DNA of 64,000 nucleotides from Treponema sp. (GTDB lineage: Bacteria; Spirochaetota; Spirochaetia; Treponematales; Breznakiellaceae): contig JAITLC010000011.1 of assembly GCA_031278095.1 (NCBI GenBank), forward strand, positions 31,842 through 95,841. Direction: 5' to 3'. Position numbers and translations under genes: made by a program. Shown one piece after another: positions 9,625 to 18,056 of this stretch; within the stretch, counting starts at the first letter, position 1; the number at the start of each line of letters is the position of its first letter. The notes beneath the pieces were generated by a model. It was given only the letters and a program-made list of their open reading frames with translations, was not told where the DNA came from and ran no database searches.

Positions 9625-11236
9625 CAGTGAACGCCGCATAGAGATACTCGATACCACCCTCCGCGACGGAGCGCAGGGGGAGGGGATCAGTTTCTCCGTG
9701 CGGGATAAACTTGCAGTGGCGGAAGCCCTCGACGATCTTGGTCTTGCATGGATCGAGGCGGGTAATCCGGGGAGCAATCCCAAGGATCTGGAATTTTTTC
9801 AGCAGGCTTCAGGACTCAAGCTAAAGTATGCAAGGCTCTGTGCCTTCGGTTCCACACGCAAAAAAGGAATCAGACCGGAGGAGGATTCCCAGATCCGCAG
9901 CCTTCTCGGCGCAGGCTGCGAAGGGATCGTAATATTCGGGAAGAGCTGGGATCTTCATGTTACAGAAGTTCTGCGGGTAAGTCCTGAGGAAAACATTGAA
10001 ATGATCGCAGAAACAGTGTCATTTCTTAAAGAGGAGGGCCGCTTCGTCATCTATGATGCGGAACATTTCTTTGACGGTTTCAAGGCGAACCGGGATTATG
10101 CCCTCAGGACACTGAGGGCAGCCCGGGAAGCCGGTGCGGACCGTATCGTTCTGTGCGACACCAACGGCGGCTGTTTCTCCGATGAGATCATTGCCGCTGC
10201 CGGCGCCGTGATTGAGAGTATCGCACAGGGTTCGGCCCCTTCGCTTCAATTGGGAATCCATGCGCACAATGACGCGGGGCTTGCCATTGCAAACAGCATC
10301 GCCGCCGTTCAGGCAGGGGCGGGCCATGTGCAGGGTACCCTTGCCGGTTTTGGGGAACGCTGCGGCAATACCAGCCTTGCGGCCCTTATCCCCAGCCTGG
10401 AATTGAAACTGAACTGCCGCTGCCTTCCCAAAGGAAACCTGGTGAACGTCTGTGAAGTAACCAGAAAGGTTGCGGAGATTGCCAATGTCTCCCTGAGCGA
10501 CGACATGCCCTATGTGGGGGCTCATGCCTTTGCCCACAAGGCGGGTATGCATGCCGACGGCATCCTCAAGATCCGCAGATCCTTTGAGCATGTCGATCCG
10601 TTTCTCGTGGGAAATGACAGGCATTTCCTCATGAGCGAAATGGGAGGCCGTTCCGCGATCGCCGAAAGGGCAAAGAGGATTGATCCGTCTATAACAAAGG
10701 ATCATCCGGTAACACAGATACTGTCTGAGAAGTTAAAGTCCCTTGAGGCTTCAGGCTGGGCCTTTGAAGGAGCCGACGCGAGTTTTGAAATTCTTGTACG
10801 CCGGGAACTGGGGCGTTACAAGCCCCTCTTCAAAATTCTTGCCTACAGGGTGATGAGTGAGCATCCTACAGGAGAAGCGCTCCTGTGTTCCCATGCCTGG
10901 GTCAAGGTTTGGGTGGAAGGCCAGGACGAGATAGCGGCCGCCGAGGGCGACGGGCCTGTAAACGCGCTGGACGGCGCGCTCCGCCGGGCGCTCCGGCATT
11001 TTTACCCTGAACTCGAACAGGTCAGGCTGGAGGACTACAAGGTCAGGGTTATTGACGGCAAAGATGCTACCGCGGCGCGGGTAAGGGTTCTCATTGAATC
11101 TACCGATGGTCAGCGAAGCTGGAGTACCGTAGGCGTCTCTGCCGACATTATTGATGCCAGCCGTGCCGCTCTGGTTGATTCAATTGAATACAAGCTTATC
11201 GGAGACATAGAGCGCAGATTCAAGGCGTATCTGTAG
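9617..11236 (+). CDS. cimA: (R)-citramalate synthase
   Basis: A second DRE-TIM condensing enzyme, 539 residues, with the citramalate-type opening DTTLRDGAQGEGISFSV from residue 12 and HAHNDAGLAIANS near the metal site, plus a LeuA-like C-terminal dimer domain. CimA condenses pyruvate and acetyl-CoA to citramalate, giving 2-ketobutyrate without threonine deaminase. Its presence therefore implies the threonine-independent isoleucine route. The assignment over homocitrate synthase rests on this N-terminal signature and on the ilv/leu context. The ATG at 9617 overlaps the leuA stop by 8 nt and has AAGAAGGA upstream, so the two related synthases are translationally coupled. A palindromic repeat follows the stop. 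Confidence 0.9.
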   Translation: MDNSERRIEILDTTLRDGAQGEGISFSVRDKLAVAEALDDLGLAWIEAGNPGSNPKDLEFFQQASGLKLKYARLCAFGSTRKKGIRPEEDSQIRSLLGAGCEGIVIFGKSWDLHVTEVLRVSPEENIEMIAETVSFLKEEGRFVIYDAEHFFDGFKANRDYALRTLRAAREAGADRIVLCDTNGGCFSDEIIAAAGAVIESIAQGSAPSLQLGIHAHNDAGLAIANSIAAVQAGAGHVQGTLAGFGERCGNTSLAALIPSLELKLNCRCLPKGNLVNVCEVTRKVAEIANVSLSDDMPYVGAHAFAHKAGMHADGILKIRRSFEHVDPFLVGNDRHFLMSEMGGRSAIAERAKRIDPSITKDHPVTQILSEKLKSLEASGWAFEGADASFEILVRRELGRYKPLFKILAYRVMSEHPTGEALLCSHAWVKVWVEGQDEIAAAEGDGPVNALDGALRRALRHFYPELEQVRLEDYKVRVIDGKDATAARVRVLIESTDGQRSWSTVGVSADIIDASRAALVDSIEYKLIGDIERRFKAYL

Positions 11237-11238
11237 CA

Positions 11239-11280
11239 TGAGCGTGTTCCGGAACCCGGTTGGTTTGGGAACAGCCTCAC
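11239..11280. repeat. Dispersed TGTTCC palindrome, copy B
   Basis: A 42-nt palindrome in the cimA-leuB gap, reading TGAGCGTGTTCCGGAACC at the left and GGGAACAGCCTCAC at the right. It sits inside an operon and the leuB Shine-Dalgarno sequence follows directly, so it cannot be a complete terminator. It may tune expression or mRNA decay. Confidence 0.7.
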
Positions 11281-11299
11281 ATATTAAGGAGAAGCGGAA

Positions 11300-12484
11300 A
11301 TGAACTATCAAATAGCGCTGGTTCCCGGAGACGGAATCGGGCCTGAGGTGATTAGCCAGGCAACGGAAGTGCTTGACTGCATTGGCGACAGGGCAGGGCA
11401 TGTGTTTAACTATGTGGAATTACCGGCGGGAGGAAAGGCCATTGATGAAACCGGTGAGCCTCTGCCCGGGGAAACTCTTGAAACGGCAAAGCAGTGCGAC
11501 GCCCTGTTCCTCGGAGCCGTAGGCGGGCCGAAATGGGATACCCTGCCGGGTCATCTGCGTCCCGAGCGCGCCCTCCTGGGGCTGCGGGCAGGCCTCGGTG
11601 TATTTGCAAATCTCCGCCCTGCAGTACTGCTGCCGCAGCTCAGGGCCGCCTGCCCCTTAAAAGATGAAGTTCTTAAGAACAGTAATCCTCAAGGGAAGGC
11701 TTCCTTCGACATCCTCATTGTCCGGGAACTTACCGGGGGTCTCTACTTCGGCAAGAGGGGCCGCAGCGAAGACGGAGAAACGGCATTCGATACGGAAACC
11801 TATTCCCGGACGGAGATTGAGAGGGTGCTCCGGGCCGGCTACAATGCGGCATCCCTGCGGAGAAAGAAGCTCTGTATTGTGGACAAGGCCAATGTACTTG
11901 AGTCCTCCCGTTTCTGGCGGGAAGTCGCCGCCACGGTTTCAAAGGACTACCCGGATATTGAAACCTCCTGTCTCTATGTGGATAACGCCGCCATGCAGCT
12001 GATCCGCGTTCCGGGAACCTTTGATGTGATTGTTACCAGCAATCTCTTCGGGGACATTCTCTCCGACGAGGCCTCGGTCCTCACCGGTTCAATCGGCATG
12101 CTGCCCTCGGCAAGTCTTGCAGGTTACAACAGCGCTTCCGCGGGAGGCGAAACGGTAATGGGTATGTATGAGCCTATCCACGGTTCGGCTCCCGACATTG
12201 CAGGCAGGGACATTGCCAATCCCCTGGCGGCGATCCTCTCTGCAGCCATGATGCTCCGTTACTCCTTTGGCCTTGAAAAAGAGGCTGTCCGTATTGAAAA
12301 GGCAGTAAACCGGGTTCTGGACGAGGGCCTGCGTACCAGAGACATTGCTAACCTTAACAATTCAATCGAATATGAAACGAAATTTTATTCAGGATATGAC
12401 AGTGAAGGAATTCACGAAAAGATCGTTGGTACCAGGGAAATGGGCGACGCGGTTATAAAGGCGCTGGAAGCAATTGACAACTGA
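11300..12484 (+). CDS. leuB: 3-isopropylmalate dehydrogenase
   Basis: NAD-dependent oxidative decarboxylase of leucine synthesis, 394 residues. In CimA-using organisms it commonly also acts on erythro-3-methylmalate for isoleucine. Family marks are PGDGIGPEV at residues 9-17, the substrate-binding [11 protein letters not shown] stretch, the Mg-binding [15 protein letters not shown] segment, and the NAD-binding [18 protein letters not shown] motif. The ATG at 11300 has AAGGAG 9 nt upstream. At 394 residues it is somewhat longer than typical (about 360). It lies between cimA and ilvD in the same transcription direction. Confidence 0.95.
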   Translation: MNYQIALVPGDGIGPEVISQATEVLDCIGDRAGHVFNYVELPAGGKAIDETGEPLPGETLETAKQCDALFLGAVGGPKWDTLPGHLRPERALLGLRAGLGVFANLRPAVLLPQLRAACPLKDEVLKNSNPQGKASFDILIVRELTGGLYFGKRGRSEDGETAFDTETYSRTEIERVLRAGYNAASLRRKKLCIVDKANVLESSRFWREVAATVSKDYPDIETSCLYVDNAAMQLIRVPGTFDVIVTSNLFGDILSDEASVLTGSIGMLPSASLAGYNSASAGGETVMGMYEPIHGSAPDIAGRDIANPLAAILSAAMMLRYSFGLEKEAVRIEKAVNRVLDEGLRTRDIANLNNSIEYETKFYSGYDSEGIHEKIVGTREMGDAVIKALEAIDN

Positions 12485-12514
12485 GGTGCCTCAACTGACA
12501 CCGGAGGAGAATAC

Positions 12515-14197
12515 ATGCGTAGTGATAGTGTGAATAAGGGGATACCCAGAGCGCCTCACCGATCCCTTTTCAAGGCTCTCGGTTTTATTGAAGAAGAGTT
12601 CAGCCGGCCTCTCGTCGGTATTGTTTCCGCAAAAAGCGAAATTGTTCCCGGTCATCTCCACCTGGACACAGTAGCCAGGGCGGCGGCCGACGGTGTCCGC
12701 ATGGCGGGAGGAGTGCCGGTACTATTTCCCGTTATCGGCGTCTGTGACGGTATCGCCATGGGGCACGAGGGCATGCGGTACTCCCTTGTTACCAGGGAAC
12801 TCATTGCCGATTCCGTTGAATGTATGGCAATGGCCCACGGCTTTGACGCGCTGATCTTTATTCCCAACTGCGACAAGATCGTACCGGGCATGCTCATGGC
12901 GGCCTCCAGAGTGAACCTTCCCGCAGTATTTGTGTCCGGAGGGCCCATGCTCGCAGGCCGCAGAGACGGGAAACCTCTCACTCTTACTACCATGTTTGAA
13001 GCCGTGGGAGCCGTAGGAGCGGGAAAGATGGATGAGGCCGAACTTGCCGAACTGGAGGAAATTTCCTGTCCGGGCTGCGGTTCGTGTTCAGGCATGTTTA
13101 CCGCCAATTCGATGAACTGTGTCACCGAAGCCCTGGGTCTTGCCCTGCCCGGAAACGGTACCATTCCTGCGGTAATGGCAGAACGTCTGCGTCTTGCCAA
13201 GCGCAGCGGCATGCTGGTACTTGATATTCTTGAAAAAGATATCCGCCCCCGTGTGATCCTCACGGAAAAGGCCTTTATCAATGCCCTTGCCCTGGACATG
13301 GCCCTGGGCTGTTCGACCAATACCGCCCTGCATCTCCCTGCTCTTGCCCATGAGGCCGGTTTCGTTTTCGATCCGGATCTGCTCAACACGGTAAGTGCCA
13401 GGACTCCCAATCTCTGCCGCCTTGCCCCCGCGGGCCCCCACGCAATTGAGGATCTCCATGCGGCGGGAGGCATTCCTGCAGTCCTTGCCGAACTTGTAAA
13501 GAAACACCTGGTGGATCTTGGGGCAGCAACGGTCTACGGAACCCTGGAAGACGCTGTAAACGGAAAGACGGATCCCCTGCACAGAAAGGCTGCAAATAGG
13601 AACCCTGAGATCATCCGGCCCGTCGAAAATCCCTATTCGCAAACAGGCGGACTTGCAGCCCTCAGGGGAAATCTTGCGCCGGAGGGATCCGTGGTAAAAC
13701 GCAGCGCTGTTGCGCCTTCCATGCTTAAACATTCGGGGCCCGCCAGAATTTTTGATTCCGAAGAAGCGGCTTTTGACGCAATCATGGGAAAGAAGATCAA
13801 GGCCGGGGATGTAATTGTTATCCGTTATGAAGGTCCAAAGGGCGGCCCCGGTATGAAGGAAATGCTTGCCCCAACCGCGGCTCTTGCGGGCATGAGCCTG
13901 GACGATAAGGTGGCCCTTATAACCGACGGACGTTTTTCCGGCGCTACCAAGGGGGCGGCCATAGGGCATGTATCTCCGGAGGCGGCTGAGGGCGGCCCCA
14001 TCGGTCTTCTTGCGGAAGGAGACATAATCGAAATTGATATAGACGCCCGCAGTATCTCTGTCGCTCTGGACGAAGAAGAGTTGAAAAGACGGAAAGAGGG
14101 CTGGAAACCCCTTCCCCCGAAAGTGAAAAGCGGCTATCTTGCCCGTTATGCAAAATTGGTGAGTTCCGCCGCAGACGGCGCTGTCTTTAAGGAGTAA
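12515..14197 (+). CDS. ilvD: Dihydroxy-acid dehydratase
   Basis: An iron-sulfur dehydratase that forms the 2-keto acids of valine and isoleucine. The protein has 560 residues, normal for the family. The cluster and Mg site are shown by NCDKIVPGM near residue 118 and [18 protein letters not shown] near residues 185-202. A C-terminal GRFSGATKG segment is also present. The ATG at 12515 has CGGAGGAG upstream. The gene is followed by a 31-nt gap to ilvB, which contains part of an 18-bp sequence repeated in inverted orientation at 18039-18056. Confidence 0.96.
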   Translation: MRSDSVNKGIPRAPHRSLFKALGFIEEEFSRPLVGIVSAKSEIVPGHLHLDTVARAAADGVRMAGGVPVLFPVIGVCDGIAMGHEGMRYSLVTRELIADSVECMAMAHGFDALIFIPNCDKIVPGMLMAASRVNLPAVFVSGGPMLAGRRDGKPLTLTTMFEAVGAVGAGKMDEAELAELEEISCPGCGSCSGMFTANSMNCVTEALGLALPGNGTIPAVMAERLRLAKRSGMLVLDILEKDIRPRVILTEKAFINALALDMALGCSTNTALHLPALAHEAGFVFDPDLLNTVSARTPNLCRLAPAGPHAIEDLHAAGGIPAVLAELVKKHLVDLGAATVYGTLEDAVNGKTDPLHRKAANRNPEIIRPVENPYSQTGGLAALRGNLAPEGSVVKRSAVAPSMLKHSGPARIFDSEEAAFDAIMGKKIKAGDVIVIRYEGPKGGPGMKEMLAPTAALAGMSLDDKVALITDGRFSGATKGAAIGHVSPEAAEGGPIGLLAEGDIIEIDIDARSISVALDEEELKRRKEGWKPLPPKVKSGYLARYAKLVSSAADGAVFKE

Positions 14198-14215
14198 TAA
14201 TTAGAGTCTGTCCAT
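14198..14215. repeat. 18-bp dispersed inverted-repeat partner
   Basis: TAATTAGAGTCTGTCCAT here is the exact reverse complement of 18039-18056. It directly follows the ilvD stop and precedes the ilvB ribosome-binding site. It appears to be a truncated arm of the GTCTGTCC palindrome group. Confidence 0.6.
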
Positions 14216-14228
14216 TATAGGAGTTATT

Positions 14229-15947
14229 ATGCAGTATACCGGTTCCCGTATTTTGATCGAAGCCCTCATTGAACAAGGAGTGGACACAGTGTTCGGCTAC
14301 CCCGGCGGGGCAGTGCTCAATATCTACGATGAACTCTACAAACAGCGGGGCAGGATACGTCACATTCTGGTAAGCCATGAACAGCACGCTGCCCATGCGG
14401 CAGACGGTTATGCCCGCTCCACCGGAAAACCCGGAGTCTGCTTTGCCACTTCCGGGCCCGGCGCGACGAATCTGGTTACAGGCATCGCAACTGCCGCCAT
14501 TGATTCTGTGCCCCTCATCGCCATTACGGGTAACGTTGCCACCCCGCTTCTCGGTAAAGACAGCTTTCAGGAGGTGGATATCGCCGGTATTACCATGCCG
14601 ATTGTAAAGCACAACTGGATCGTCAGGGATGTGAAGGAACTGGCAGAGACTGTGCGGGAAGCCTTTATTGTTGCGGTTTCCGGCAGACCCGGCCCGGTAT
14701 TAATAGACATACCCAAGGATATTACCGTGGCCATGACAGAATATGTACCGCTTAAGAATGCCGGTATGGAGATTGAAGGTGAGGCCGGGGCAAGGGCAAG
14801 ACGCCTGAGTGATCGGAACAGGCGCAAGACATTCGGTGAGGAGGACATTGAACAGGCGGTTTCCATGCTCAAAGCTGCAAAACGTCCGCTGATCTATGCG
14901 GGGGGCGGCGTCAACATTGCCGGAGCTTCAGGGGAACTGGCGATTCTGGCGGAGAGACTTTCCGCCCCCGTGGCCCTGAGCCTCATGGGGATTGGGGCCT
15001 TTCCCCAGGATCACAGGCTTTGTACCGGCCTTATCGGCATGCATGGAACCTTTGCCTCCAACAAGGCTGCACAGAAAGCCGATCTTCTCGTGGCGATCGG
15101 CGCCCGTTTCTCCGACCGGGTTACAAGTCACAAGGGCGAGTTTGCCAGATCCGCAAAAATACTTCACCTTGACATTGATCCTGCGGAAGTAAACAAGAAT
15201 GTTTCCGTTGACTTTTTTGTCATCGGGGATCTGAGGGACGTTCTCAAACGGATCAACAAGAAGCTTCCCGCCAAAAAGGAAAGCGAATGGAACGGGGATA
15301 TTGAAAAATGGAAGGCCATCATCCCCAGGGATCATCACAGGAAGACGGCCCTTCATCCCCGGGTGGTGATTCGGGAAGTCGCAAAGGCTCTCGGTTATGA
15401 CGCTATCGCTGTTACCGATGTGGGCCAGCACCAGATATGGACCGCCCAGTTCTTTCCCGCCAACAGGCCGCGGTCTTTCCTCAGTTCCGGCGGCATGGGA
15501 ACCATGGGCTTCGGTCTTGGTGCGGCTGAGGGGGCAAAGATCGCCAATCCCCGCCGTCCTGTTGTCCTTTTTACCGGTGACGGCTGCTTCAGAATGAACT
15601 GTGCGGAAATGGGAACACTGGTACATTACAGTATCCCTGTGCTCATTGTGATCTTCAATAACGGTACTCTGGGCATGGTAAGACAGTGGCAGAACTTCTT
15701 TTACGAAGGCCGCTATTCGGAAACGGATCTTGACGACAGGCCGCCTGACTTCCTCAAGCTGGCGGAGGCCTACGGGGTAAGGGCATACCGTGCGGGAACC
15801 GAAGCGGAATTCGGCGCCGCCCTGAACAGCGGAAAGAGGGATCTCGCCGCAGGGAGACCTGTGCTTATCGATTCCCTCATCGACAAAGATGAACGCGTGC
15901 TCCCCATGGTTCCCGGCGGCAAGCCCATAGATGAGCAGATAATGTGA
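14229..15947 (+). CDS. ilvB: Acetolactate synthase large (catalytic) subunit
   Basis: The thiamine-diphosphate and FAD dependent catalytic subunit of acetohydroxyacid synthase, 572 residues. The N-terminal PYR domain has FGYPGGAVLNIYDEL with the family glutamate in VSHEQHAAH. The central domain contains the FAD-binding sequence. The C-terminal PP domain shows TGDGCFRMN and NNGTLGMVRQWQ, the ThDP-Mg site. It uses two pyruvates, or pyruvate and 2-ketobutyrate. The ATG at 14229 has TAGGAG 6 nt upstream. It is the last biosynthetic gene of the operon, and its small subunit ilvN is the first. Confidence 0.96.
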   Translation: MQYTGSRILIEALIEQGVDTVFGYPGGAVLNIYDELYKQRGRIRHILVSHEQHAAHAADGYARSTGKPGVCFATSGPGATNLVTGIATAAIDSVPLIAITGNVATPLLGKDSFQEVDIAGITMPIVKHNWIVRDVKELAETVREAFIVAVSGRPGPVLIDIPKDITVAMTEYVPLKNAGMEIEGEAGARARRLSDRNRRKTFGEEDIEQAVSMLKAAKRPLIYAGGGVNIAGASGELAILAERLSAPVALSLMGIGAFPQDHRLCTGLIGMHGTFASNKAAQKADLLVAIGARFSDRVTSHKGEFARSAKILHLDIDPAEVNKNVSVDFFVIGDLRDVLKRINKKLPAKKESEWNGDIEKWKAIIPRDHHRKTALHPRVVIREVAKALGYDAIAVTDVGQHQIWTAQFFPANRPRSFLSSGGMGTMGFGLGAAEGAKIANPRRPVVLFTGDGCFRMNCAEMGTLVHYSIPVLIVIFNNGTLGMVRQWQNFFYEGRYSETDLDDRPPDFLKLAEAYGVRAYRAGTEAEFGAALNSGKRDLAAGRPVLIDSLIDKDERVLPMVPGGKPIDEQIM

Positions 15948-15962
15948 CGGTATCATAGCGTC

Positions 15963-16772
15963 ATGAAAAACATTGCGGAGATGAGCGCCGTCGAGGCCGC
16001 CGGGGTAAAATATATTCTTATGGACATTGACGATACCATCACCCATGAGGGGAAACTTCCTGCCTCTTCATACGGCGCCCTCTGGAAACTAAAAGAGGCG
16101 GGTCTTAAAGTGATCCCCGTTACCGGAAGGCCTGCGGGCTGGTGCGATCTTATTGCACGGGAGTGGCCTGTCGATGGTGTAGTTGGCGAGAACGGAGCCC
16201 TGGCATTTCGGGAAGAGAGAACAGGCGGTTTCCCGGTACTCAAGGCAGAGTACCACCCCAATGCGGTGCGGAACGATCATCCGGTGTTAAAAAAGATCCG
16301 TGAACGGGCATTGAAGGAAGTACCGGGACTGCGGGACGCAAAGGATCAGTTTGCCCGGCTCTTTGATATTGCCCTTGACTTTGCCGAGGAGGAACCTGTA
16401 CTCCCCCTTGCCTCCGCAGAAAGAGTGCGGGATATTGCTCTGGAGGAGGGCGCTATGGCAAAGATATCTTCGATTCATGTAAATATCTGGATGGGAAAAT
16501 ACGACAAGCTCTCCATGACCGAGCATTTTCTTGCAGATCATTTCGGCTGGAGCCAGGCCGGAGGAGACAAGGAGGTAGTTTTTGTGGGAGACTCCCCCAA
16601 CGATGAGCCAATGTTTGCCCGCTTTCCCCTGGCCTGTGCCGTTGCAAACGTAGAAAAGTACAGGGATTATATCAGGCGGCTTCCCGCGTTTGTTGCGTCA
16701 AAGGAATGCGGCGACGGCTTCACTGAGATCGCGGAAACAATACTGGTCAAGCGCAAGACCGGTCTCAACTGA
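15963..16772 (+). CDS. HAD-superfamily phosphatase (Cof/sugar phosphatase type)
   Basis: A 269-residue haloacid-dehalogenase hydrolase. Motif I is DIDDTITHEG at about residues 22-31, with both catalytic aspartates. Motif II is the VTGRP segment. Motif IV is GDSPNDEPMF in the C-terminal part. The layout, with a large cap between motifs II and III, resembles Cof-type or sucrose/mannosylglycerate phosphatases. The substrate is not predictable. The ATG starts 15 nt after ilvB, so it may be cotranscribed, but it has no known role in branched-chain synthesis. Confidence 0.8.
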   Translation: MKNIAEMSAVEAAGVKYILMDIDDTITHEGKLPASSYGALWKLKEAGLKVIPVTGRPAGWCDLIAREWPVDGVVGENGALAFREERTGGFPVLKAEYHPNAVRNDHPVLKKIRERALKEVPGLRDAKDQFARLFDIALDFAEEEPVLPLASAERVRDIALEEGAMAKISSIHVNIWMGKYDKLSMTEHFLADHFGWSQAGGDKEVVFVGDSPNDEPMFARFPLACAVANVEKYRDYIRRLPAFVASKECGDGFTEIAETILVKRKTGLN

Positions 16773-16795
16773 AAGCCCCTTTTCGATATATCCGG

Positions 16796-17075
16796 TTACC
16801 CCTTAACACTGCCTAATACGATACCTTTTACAAAATGTTTCTGGGCAAATGGATAGACGATAAAGATGGGGATCATGGCGCTAAAAATTTTAGCGGCATC
16901 GGCGCCGTCAGTGGATACCAGCATTTGAAGCATAGATATGTCTCCGGCGCCCTGAGATAAGGCAAGGTCAGGCTTGATAACAACCGTGCGGAGATAGATC
17001 TGGAGCGGGAATTTATGGTTATCGTTGATATAAAGCATGCCATCGTACCAGGCGTTCCGGCTGTTTTGCTCATTG
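16796..17075 (-). pseudogene. Remnant of carbohydrate ABC permease (LplC/YtcP type)
   Basis: Only the last third of a sugar ABC-transporter permease remains. The readable frame runs from an RNAWYDGMLYIND segment to a typical family C-terminus, YPFAQKHFVKGIVLGSVKG. The N-terminal transmembrane segments and the EAA loop are absent and no start codon is in place, so it is not functional. It follows the LplB-like remnant immediately, as the intact pair would in an operon. No binding protein or ATPase is present. Confidence 0.75.
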
Positions 17076-17083
17076 ATGCTCCC

Positions 17084-17496
17084 TTAGAATACCCGGTAAC
17101 CGCTGAACTTATACGCCGCCTTGTATGACATGACAATCAAAAAGCAGCCTATTGCGGACTTAAATAGCCCGGCGGCCGTAGAAATGCCAAACCGGACGCT
17201 TTCAAAGGCCATGCGATAGGTAAAGGTATCTATAATATCCCCGGTTTTGTAGACAATGGGTGAATAAAGGTTAAAGATCTGGTCGAAGCCGGCGTCCAGA
17301 ATCCTGCCCAAGGCCAGGGTTGTCATAAGAACAATTGTGGGGGCAATTCCCGGAAGGGTAACATGGACAGTCTGCCGCCAGCGTCCCGCGCTGTCTATTG
17401 ACGCCGCTTCATAGAGATTGGGGTCTATGCCGGTGATGGCCGCCAGGTATACGATGTTTCCACAGCCAAATTCCTTCCATATCAAATATCTTCTGA
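17084..17496 (-). pseudogene. Remnant of carbohydrate ABC permease (LplB type)
   Basis: The C-terminal half of an LplB-family sugar permease. It includes the membrane-coupling EAA loop (IVYLAAITGIDPNLYEAASI) and the usual end, TFTYRMAFESVRFGISTAAG followed by two membrane segments and GYRVF. Family similarity stops abruptly near 17495, where the DNA becomes the 3' end of a different gene on the other strand. The N-terminal half is missing. This marks a deletion or recombination junction. Confidence 0.75.
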
Positions 17497-17798
17497 ACAA
17501 CGCCGCTGAAAAGGTTTGGATACATATACCGGTTATTCCTGACTTCAATGCGGAAAAGGAAGACATGGAAAAAATACAGGATATTCTTTTTCCCATGCCT
17601 GCCCGCATAGAGCTTCTTCCCTATCATAGGCTTGGAAAAAACAAGTACGAGGCTCTGGGTATTAAAAATGAATTTATCCCTAATGCTCCATCCGAAGAAA
17701 CTATGAAAAACTTGCGGGTATCATTTACCAATTTGACACCATCGCCTGGGAAGTATTCGATCTCACAGGAAGGATTACAGTTGGGTGGCAAGGTTTGA
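17491..17798 (+). pseudogene. Remnant of glycyl-radical-enzyme activase (PflA type)
   Basis: A plus-strand fragment matching the C-terminus of pyruvate-formate-lyase-activating enzymes: VWIHIPVIPDFNAEKEDM, then ELLPYHRLGKNKYEALGI. The radical SAM cysteine motif and the first two thirds are gone, replaced by the truncated permease at about 17495. After SEETMKNL the frame loses family character, and the natural end appears to be in another frame. The intact glycyl radical enzyme is not present. Confidence 0.7.
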
Positions 17799-17947
17799 AT
17801 AATTTTACCACGGATGGACTCAGACTCTACCCGGACAAAATCTGCGAATTCAGGTCAAAAAGTCCGTTTTTGTCCGTGAGGCGCCGTCCACAGGACGGTT
17901 TGTGGTCAAATTCTTAAATTTATGTAATCAGCGTTTCCCTAAGTAGT
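17799..17947. other. Non-coding stretch after the remnant cluster
   Basis: No gene is supported here. It contains a short perfect palindrome CCGTCC-ACA-GGACGG at 17884-17898 and leads into the stacked hairpins that start at 17948. Confidence 0.5.
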
Positions 17948-18056
17948 GTCTGTCCGCAAAACCGGTTACTTTGCGGACAGACCTTGCATGTGCGCATCTT
18001 TTTGTACCAAAACGGTGCGCACATAATGTGTCTACATTATGGACAGACTCTAATTA
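17948..18056. repeat. Three stacked palindromes downstream of the lipoprotein gene
   Basis: Three perfect stems lie in tandem. GTCTGTCCGCAAA (17948-17960) pairs with TTTGCGGACAGAC (17970-17982). TGTGCGCA and TGCGCACA enclose CTTTTTGTACCAAAACGG-like sequence at about 17989-18023. ATAATGT-GTCT-ACATTAT follows at about 18023-18040. The right end, 18039-18056, is an inverted copy of 14198-14215 and contains the stop codon of the leftward lipoprotein gene. This could be a terminator for that gene or a compound palindromic mobile element. Confidence 0.75.
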
